Below are positions 5,765 to 9,903 of a stretch of DNA of 9,903 nucleotides, one piece after another. Each line of letters opens with the position of its first letter. Position 1 is the stretch's first letter. The position numbers and the translations under genes are program-made. The notes below the pieces were generated by a model that saw nothing but the letters and a program-made list of their open reading frames with translations, was not told the DNA's origin and made no database searches. The DNA comes from Clostridiales bacterium. Lineage in GTDB: Bacteria > Bacillota > Clostridia > Oscillospirales > Acutalibacteraceae. The DNA is taken from the NCBI GenBank assembly GCA_022791355.1, contig JAAVYX010000034.1:1-9903 (forward strand), written 5' to 3'.

Positions 5765-6388
5765 GTGACGACGCTGATTCTGGCGGCTGCCCTGCTGATT
5801 GCGTTTCTGCAAAAGCGCAGGAACGGGAGCTGGCAAAGGCGGGAAGGGCGGGCGTTTATCCTAAACGGAGCTATGCTGTTGGGTTTTCTTCTCCTGTTTG
5901 TCTGCTGCATGGGTAAGGTCAGGCCGTTTGCGGAAGGGTTCGAGTGGTTGGTCTCCCATCCGCTGGAGCGTTTTTACCTCCTGCCCGCCGGCTGGGCCGG
6001 CGCGGCCTGGTTTGTGGTTTTCGGGGAGGAGCGGGCGCGCGCTCGGAAAAGGGGCCGCCTTTCGGCGGCGGGCCTTATACGGCTGCTGGCGCTGGGCCTC
6101 TGTACGGCTTTTTTTGTCTTTGGTCTGCTTACCGGCTTTTGCGCGCCGGAAATTTTTAAGGACGGCCGCATACAAACAGCCCTCATGACGGCTTTCTCAT
6201 GCCTGCTCTTTTACAGCGGCTTCCGGGTCTATTACCGGTCGGTCGTCCTGCGGCGGCGGGAGAAGCGGCCGGCCGCCGCATGGGATCGGGTCTGCGCTCT
6301 ATTGGGCGCGGGCGCGATGGCGCTGGCGGCTTTGCTCTTCCTGTTTCTGGTCTGGCTTCTGTTTTCCGTTGTACTTTACCAGCTGTGA
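5765..6388 (+). CDS. Six-helix membrane protein of unknown function (second of two), 5' end possibly frameshifted
   Basis: Counted from GTG 5765, 207 residues are readable, with hydrophobic segments at about 1-15, 30-50, 71-88, 104-126, 136-157 and 175-204. GTG 5765 is the first usual start codon in this frame but has no ribosome site and falls inside the first helix, whose hydrophobic run begins earlier (SRIGLVLLVTT). The frame is open back to 5660. The best initiation signal is ATG 5643 in another frame, so the gene is likely longer with a one-base shift near 5671-5681. The helix spacing, basic loops (QKRRNG, VLRRREKRP) and the last three helices mirror the preceding gene, suggesting an old tandem duplication. 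Function is unknown. A terminator follows. Confidence 0.75.
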   Translation: MTTLILAAALLIAFLQKRRNGSWQRREGRAFILNGAMLLGFLLLFVCCMGKVRPFAEGFEWLVSHPLERFYLLPAGWAGAAWFVVFGEERARARKRGRLSAAGLIRLLALGLCTAFFVFGLLTGFCAPEIFKDGRIQTALMTAFSCLLFYSGFRVYYRSVVLRRREKRPAAAWDRVCALLGAGAMALAALLFLFLVWLLFSVVLYQL

Positions 6389-6405
6389 TCCATACGCCCA
6401 AGGGA

Positions 6406-6441
6406 AAAGGCCCCGGACCTCTATAAAGGTCCGGGGCCTTT
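6406..6441. terminator. Bidirectional terminator between convergent genes
   Basis: A perfect 15-bp stem AAAGGCCCCGGACCT (6406-6420) with AGGTCCGGGGCCTTT (6427-6441) and loop CTATAA. T-runs are short on both strands (TTT on plus, TTTT on minus). It lies between the second membrane gene (+) and the SIS gene (-). Confidence 0.8.
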
Positions 6442-6473
6442 ATCCGTTTGGTTCCATACAGGAGGGGCGGCTC

Positions 6474-7094
6474 CTATTCAGGAAAAAGGGCTTCCTCGAT
6501 ATCCAGGCAAATCTGGTGATAGACCGGCAGGTGCAGCTCCTGTACCCGAAAGGTTTCGGTTTCGGGTACCCGTATGGTCACGTCGGACAGGGCCAGTAGC
6601 GCGCCGCCGTGTTGTCCGGTGAGGGAGAGCACCCCCATACCCAATCCCCGGGCCACCTTGGCGGCCTCCACCACGTTTTTGGAATTGCCAGAGGTGCTGA
6701 TGCACCAGAGCAGGTCCCCCGCCCGGCCCAGTCCCAGCACCTGCTGGGCGTAAACCAGGGCGGGCCGTACGTCGTTGCCAAAGGCGCTGCCCAGCGCCCC
6801 GCCCAGGGAGAGGGGAACGACGGGCAGCGCGTCCTGTAAGACGTCCAGCGTCAGAGGGTCCAGAGCGGGGCAGCGGGCCAGCATGTCCGCCCGCTTTTGG
6901 GAGGACAGAGGCCGCTTCTTTACAAAACCCTTGCCCAGCTCCCCGGCGATATGACCCGCGTCGGCGCAGCTGCCGCCGTTGCCGCAGAGCAGCAGCTTGC
7001 CGCCGCCGCGGAAGCAGTCGGTCAGAAGTTCTTCGGCGGCCTTAATGTCTGCCTCGCAGGCGGCTAGAGGGGGATAACGTTGGATAAGCTCCAT
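6474..7094 (-). CDS. SIS-domain protein, GmhA-like phosphosugar isomerase
   Basis: Cytosolic protein of 206 residues with one sugar-isomerase (SIS) domain resembling D-sedoheptulose 7-phosphate isomerase (GmhA). Phosphosugar-binding signatures are LLLCGNGGSCADAGHIAGEL (35-54) and DLLWCISTSGNSKNVVEAAK (127-146). Glu52 matches the GmhA catalytic glutamate position. The C-terminal RVQELHLPVYHQICLDIE (183-200), with His188 and His193, matches its histidine-bearing helix. A longer segment between the two halves (about 60-110) differs from short GmhA proteins. The start is ATG 7094, with AAAGGAG ten bases upstream; GTG 7103 is too close to that site. It lies downstream of a ROK kinase on the same strand across a 455-base gap. 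Substrate is inferred as a C6-C7 phosphosugar, not proven; gmhA proper is not claimed. Confidence 0.88.
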   Translation of the reverse strand: MELIQRYPPLAACEADIKAAEELLTDCFRGGGKLLLCGNGGSCADAGHIAGELGKGFVKKRPLSSQKRADMLARCPALDPLTLDVLQDALPVVPLSLGGALGSAFGNDVRPALVYAQQVLGLGRAGDLLWCISTSGNSKNVVEAAKVARGLGMGVLSLTGQHGGALLALSDVTIRVPETETFRVQELHLPVYHQICLDIEEALFPE

Positions 7095-7549
7095 AGGACG
7101 CACGCTCCTTTACGGTTTTGCATATAGTTTGCCGCTGTCTGCCTGGGATTTATACGGCTTTGTGAGGCGAATCCGCGCCGGCCGCGAGGCCGCCGCGCCC
7201 AATGACCTGCGGACCGCCTGGTAAGGGGCGGCCGGCGGTCCGTCCCAAAGGGCCGCGGCGAAAGCCTATCGTATGAACGCTTGGCCCGCCTGATTCCGAT
7301 AGGACGGGGAAGATGCATAAAGCCCCTTTGCGTTTTGCAGGCTGCCCCCCTAAGACGGCAAAGCGCAGAAAGGCGGTTCAAAGCTTCCAGGGAAGCGCCT
7401 GGTCATAGCCGTGGCAGCCCGCGCCGGGGGCATGCCGCCGCGGCGTTCTGCGCCGTTATCAAGAAGATTGACGGTTTTTATCGTATTCGATTGGGCCGGC
7501 CCAAAGACCGCCGCCGCGCGTATGATATCTTGGAAACAGGTATCGACGC
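7095..7549. other. 455-base spacer between the ROK kinase and SIS genes, no gene seen
   Basis: Open frames here (for example 7281-7553 +) encode arginine-rich sequence without domain character or ribosome sites. Visible structures are an inverted repeat CGGACCGCC (7210-7218) with GGCGGTCCG (7234-7242), a hairpin CGGCG-TTCTG-CGCCG (7441-7455) and the 14-bp palindrome TTGGGCCGGCCCAA (7491-7504). None has a T-run, so no terminator is visible for the upstream kinase gene. Confidence 0.5.
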
Positions 7550-8518
7550 TTAAAAGGGGACCGAATCTTCCAACGTCTCCAGCAGAGCGGCGCAGAGGGC
7601 GGCGTAGTCTCCCAGCTGCTCCCCCAGGGCCGCCGGCAGAATTTGGCAGGCCGCCGCGTTCTGGGGCAGGGCCTCCGCCTCAATGGCCCTTTCCATCTCG
7701 GAAATGAAGAGGTCCCCTGAACGGGCGAATACGCTGCCGATCACAATACGCTCGGGCGCCAGCAGGTCGATGAGGATGGAAAGTCCCCGGCCCAGCTGCC
7801 GGCCGCAGACGCGGCAGACCTCCAGCGCGGTAGGGTCCCCGGCATGGGCGGCTGCGGCGATGGATTTGGCCGTGACCGGCTCCCCCATCTTCCAGTAGGC
7901 CGGCCGCCGGCCGCTGGACAGGGCCGCCTCAGCCATCCGGGTTCCCAGACGGGCCAGTCCGCCGCCTGAACAAAACCCCTCGAAGGACCCGGCCTTGCCA
8001 AAGCCAACCGGCCCGTCGGCGGCTAGCCGGATATGACCGGCCTCGCCCGCCAGGTCCCCGGCCCCGGCGTAGAGCCGGCCGTTTAGAATCAGCCCGGCTC
8101 CAAGCCCGGTGCCGAAGGTGAGGAATACCATATGACGGCAGCCTTTACCGGCCCCGAACCGCCATTCGGCCAGGGCGCAGGCGTTGGCGTCGTTTTGCAG
8201 GCGGACCGGAGCCCGCCACCGATTCCCCAGTATCTGGGCGACAGGGACTCGGTCCCAGCCGGGCAGGTTGGGCGGGGAGAGGATAAGGCCCCTTTGCCCG
8301 TCCAGCGGCCCGCCGCAGGATATGCCCACAGCGTCGGGCCGGCGGCCGCCGCACAGCACCTCCGCCATATTGCACAGCTTTTCCAGCATTTGTTCGGGCG
8401 GCAGCTTCAGATCGGTGGGACAGCCTTCCCGTCCCAAAATCTCTAGGGAGTCCCCCGCATGCCGGCCAGTTATGACGGCGCATTTGGTGCCGCCGATATC
8501 GAAGCCCAAAATAAACAA
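7550..8518 (-). CDS. ROK-family sugar kinase lacking the zinc-binding cysteines
   Basis: ATP-dependent sugar kinase of the ROK family, 322 residues from TTG 8518. In order: the phosphate loop DIGGTK (7-12), SCGGPLDG (67-74), NDANACALAEWRFGAGKG (109-126) with the catalytic base Asp110, FGTGLGAGLILNGRLYAGAG (135-154), then GEAGHIRL (158-165) with the sugar-contacting Glu159 and His162, and GSFE (177-180). The usual CxCGxxGC zinc motif after GHI is replaced by GPVGFGKAGSFEGFCSGGG. No N-terminal DNA-binding domain is present, so it is an enzyme rather than a NagC/XylR repressor. TTG 8518 is preferred because AAAGGGG lies about eleven bases upstream and MFILGFDIGGTK is a typical ROK start. ATG 8551 is in frame but has no ribosome site. 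Substrate is unknown (hexose or amino sugar); a partnership with the SIS gene is inferred. Confidence 0.92.
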   Translation of the reverse strand: MFILGFDIGGTKCAVITGRHAGDSLEILGREGCPTDLKLPPEQMLEKLCNMAEVLCGGRRPDAVGISCGGPLDGQRGLILSPPNLPGWDRVPVAQILGNRWRAPVRLQNDANACALAEWRFGAGKGCRHMVFLTFGTGLGAGLILNGRLYAGAGDLAGEAGHIRLAADGPVGFGKAGSFEGFCSGGGLARLGTRMAEAALSSGRRPAYWKMGEPVTAKSIAAAAHAGDPTALEVCRVCGRQLGRGLSILIDLLAPERIVIGSVFARSGDLFISEMERAIEAEALPQNAAACQILPAALGEQLGDYAALCAALLETLEDSVPF

Positions 8519-8606
8519 GGAAAGCGCCACCCCTTTCTCTGTCTTCAACATAGCATATCCGACCCGGCCGCGCAAGAGCAATCTTTTGGAAAATTTGCCC
8601 GCAAAA

Positions 8607-8635
8607 TTTATGGGGCCTGATTGCAGGTTGGACAA
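8607..8635 (-). promoter_or_regulatory. Candidate promoter of the ROK kinase gene
   Basis: On the minus strand TTGTCC (8630-8635), a 17-base spacer and CATAAA (8607-8612), 4/6 in each hexamer. A direct repeat AAAATTT (8590-8596 and 8603-8609) overlaps the -10. Weak evidence. Confidence 0.35.
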
Positions 8636-8964
8636 ACGGCGTTTAAGGGATGGACGCCGCCCGTCGATTGCCAAACGAGCTATACGATTGTATGGACGGA
8701 AGACGTATCGCGGTCCGCGTTATTTTTGGCGCCGGCCGCAGCCGCGCCTTTGAAGCGGCCGGCTGTCGTCCTTCCAATCTGAGGACGCTGTTACGGCCCT
8801 TTTAGTCCCCTTCTAGGTCCCTGCTAGCCCCCCCGTTTGGGCCGCGCTTGGGGCGGCTGCGGCGCGTATACTTCCGTGGATGCAGGGGAGAAAGAGCCTG
8901 TAGAAAAGGCGGCAAAAGCGGACGTGCGCTTCGGTCTATATAAATCTGGTCTTCCATGGAAGAC

Positions 8965-9004
8965 AAAAAAGCGCAGCCGCATCGATAGGACGCGGCTGCG
9001 CTTT
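8965..9004 (-). terminator. Intrinsic terminator of the lipoprotein gene
   Basis: On the minus strand AAAGCGCAGCCGC pairs perfectly over 13 bp with GCGGCTGCGCTTT across an 11-base loop, followed by a run of six T. It begins 28 bases after the stop codon. Confidence 0.9.
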
Positions 9005-9031
9005 GCAGGCGTATCGCCGTGTGGCCGGGAT

Positions 9032-9658
9032 TTACAGAGCCACCGGTTCAAAAAGGACGGTAAGGTAATTCTCCTGCGCCTGATCGGCGGGAATATCGGT
9101 GAGCAGCTCGATACTGACCTTTCCTCTCTCGGTGCCAAGGCTTGCGGTGTAGGAAACCATGCCGAACTCTACGGTCTGCTTATTGGTAGTCACCTGGGCG
9201 TCGTAGAGCTCGCCGTAGGCCTCCGCAAGACGGTTGAACTCATCTTCGCCAAACTGGTTGGAGCTGGAAATTAACTGTAGGTTCGCCAGCTTACCGTTAA
9301 TAAAGGTATAGGAATTGACCACGTAAGAATCCTTAGAAACAGCCAAATCATATAGCGGGGTGCCGCCTACGGTTTCAAAGGAGCACCAGTTTTCGTTGGT
9401 CTCGGAATCGTCGAACTCCAGCTCGGGCTCTAGCTGATCCAGCTCGGCCTTGGTCATACCAAAGTAAACGCCCTCCTTAACGCCCGGAATCGAGCGGGCG
9501 TCGGCCGTTTGCGTCCCGTCTGGCTGCGTATCGGACACATCGCCTGAAACCAAGGACGAATTCCCGGATCCGCCGGCTGCGCTGTCAGCCGGCTGCTTGC
9601 CGCAGCCTCCAAAAGCCAGAAGACCTAAAATCAAACAAATAGAAAGAAACTTTTTCAT
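9032..9658 (-). CDS. Putative lipoprotein of unknown function
   Basis: A 208-residue secreted protein anchored by lipid. The signal MKKFLSICLILGLLAFGGC has two lysines, a hydrophobic core and a lipobox-like FGGC with Cys19 as the lipidated residue (Phe at -3 is unusual). A flexible linker follows, rich in Ser, Gly, Asp and Gln (about 20-55). The folded part begins at about residue 57 with VKEGVYFGMTKAELDQLEPE, a phrase also seen in small BamE/SmpA-like lipoproteins, and continues with beta-rich sequence to the end (VLFEPVAL). The link to that fold is only a suggestion. ATG 9658 is chosen for the signal peptide and for GAGGT nine bases upstream. The gene is monocistronic, with its own promoter (9701-9729) and terminator. 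Confidence 0.85.
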   Translation of the reverse strand: MKKFLSICLILGLLAFGGCGKQPADSAAGGSGNSSLVSGDVSDTQPDGTQTADARSIPGVKEGVYFGMTKAELDQLEPELEFDDSETNENWCSFETVGGTPLYDLAVSKDSYVVNSYTFINGKLANLQLISSSNQFGEDEFNRLAEAYGELYDAQVTTNKQTVEFGMVSYTASLGTERGKVSIELLTDIPADQAQENYLTVLFEPVAL

Positions 9659-9700
9659 AGCGTGCGTACCTCGATCTGCATTCATTGTAAACTTAAATAA

Positions 9701-9729
9701 AGTATACCACAAGGAATGTTCTGCCGCAA
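9701..9729 (-). promoter_or_regulatory. Promoter of the lipoprotein gene, extended -10
   Basis: On the minus strand TATACT (9701-9706) is preceded by TGG, making an extended -10. At 17 bases upstream the -35 is TTGCGG (9724-9729, 3/6). It gives a leader of about 35 bases before ATG 9658. Confidence 0.65.
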
Positions 9730-9765
9730 TAGCTGTTGATTTAAAATAGTGACTTTATCTTCATT

Positions 9766-9903
9766 AGGGCTTGTTTGAAAAATATGACCGACTGCGCTAA
9801 ATCAACAAAATAGCGATAGCGGCAATGTAAACGAAGGCGAGAAAAGACGCATCCAATTTGTCATATCTGGTGGCGATCCTACGAAACCATTTAAGCTTTT
9901 GGA
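9766..9903 (-). mobile_element. 3' end of an IS5-like insertion sequence, cut by the window edge
   Basis: The element end is marked by the terminal-repeat-like GGGCTTGTTTGAAAAAT (from about 9767) and contains the C-terminus of a transposase read leftward. The other end lies outside, so the target duplication cannot be checked. It lies about 37 bases upstream of the lipoprotein promoter. Confidence 0.7.
9797..9903 (-). CDS. IS5-family transposase, C-terminal 34 residues only
   Basis: Partial frame entering from the right edge and ending at TAG (9797-9799). It reads QKLKWFRRIATRYDKLDA followed by SFLAFVYIAAIAILLI. The phrase RRIATRYDKL...FLAFVYIAA is the typical end of IS5/IS427-type DDE transposases (RRxATRYDK...FLAFVxLA). 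The catalytic DDE residues lie outside. Whether the whole gene is intact cannot be seen. Confidence 0.8.
   Translation of the reverse strand, partial: QKLKWFRRIATRYDKLDASFLAFVYIAAIAILLI

Larger units (their letters stand above)
8519..9031. other. Intergenic stretch between lipoprotein and ROK genes, no gene seen
   Basis: It contains the candidate ROK promoter, AAAATTT twice at 8590 and 8603, and a 9-bp stem GCCGGCCGC (8731-8739) with GCGGCCGGC (8755-8763) without a T-run. It also has the perfect 16-bp palindrome GTCTTCCATGGAAGAC (8949-8964) and the lipoprotein terminator. Open frames lack protein character. Confidence 0.5.

Noticed and set aside
8184..8753. 189-codon plus-strand frame
   Set aside because: It is largely antisense to the ROK kinase, whose motifs are unmistakable.

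Overview
The window looks like the chromosome of a GC-rich Gram-positive anaerobe, probably a clostridium of the Oscillospirales type. The evidence is K+-type membrane pyrophosphatase signatures, an elongator tRNA-Met very like that of Bacillus, CCA ends encoded in both tRNAs, strong GGAGG-type ribosome sites and GC-rich coding DNA. The exact taxon cannot be read from the sequence. Most genes are housekeeping or small unknown ones. I did not find a convincing new defence or mobile system.

Layout. 1-1854 (+) is the 3' part of a membrane-bound pyrophosphatase gene, closed by a terminator. After about 310 bases without a gene, a perfect consensus promoter drives tRNA-Met(CAU) and tRNA-Glu(UUC), followed by another strong terminator. 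At about 2500-3400 there is a visibly AT-richer islet. It holds a small XRE-type regulator (-) and a divergent gene of unknown function (+), separated by a 10-bp inverted repeat. A bidirectional terminator at 3421-3456 separates this from endonuclease III (nth, -) and, upstream of nth, a 51-residue single-helix membrane protein with a near-consensus promoter.

4899-6388 (+) encodes two consecutive six-helix membrane proteins of unknown function. They share the same plan and may be old tandem copies. The second has no supported start codon in its own frame, and the best upstream start is in another frame, so a frameshift is suspected. A second bidirectional terminator at 6406-6441 separates them from a minus-strand pair: a ROK-family sugar kinase lacking the usual zinc cysteines and, 455 bases downstream, a GmhA-like SIS isomerase. 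They may act on a common sugar phosphate. A lipoprotein of unknown function (-) follows with its own promoter and terminator.

The right edge cuts into the 3' end of an IS5-like insertion sequence (transposase C-terminus plus a terminal repeat). Several intergenic stretches over 300 bases (1921-2232, 4388-4898, 7095-7549, 8519-9031) hold promoters, hairpins and short repeats but no gene I can support.
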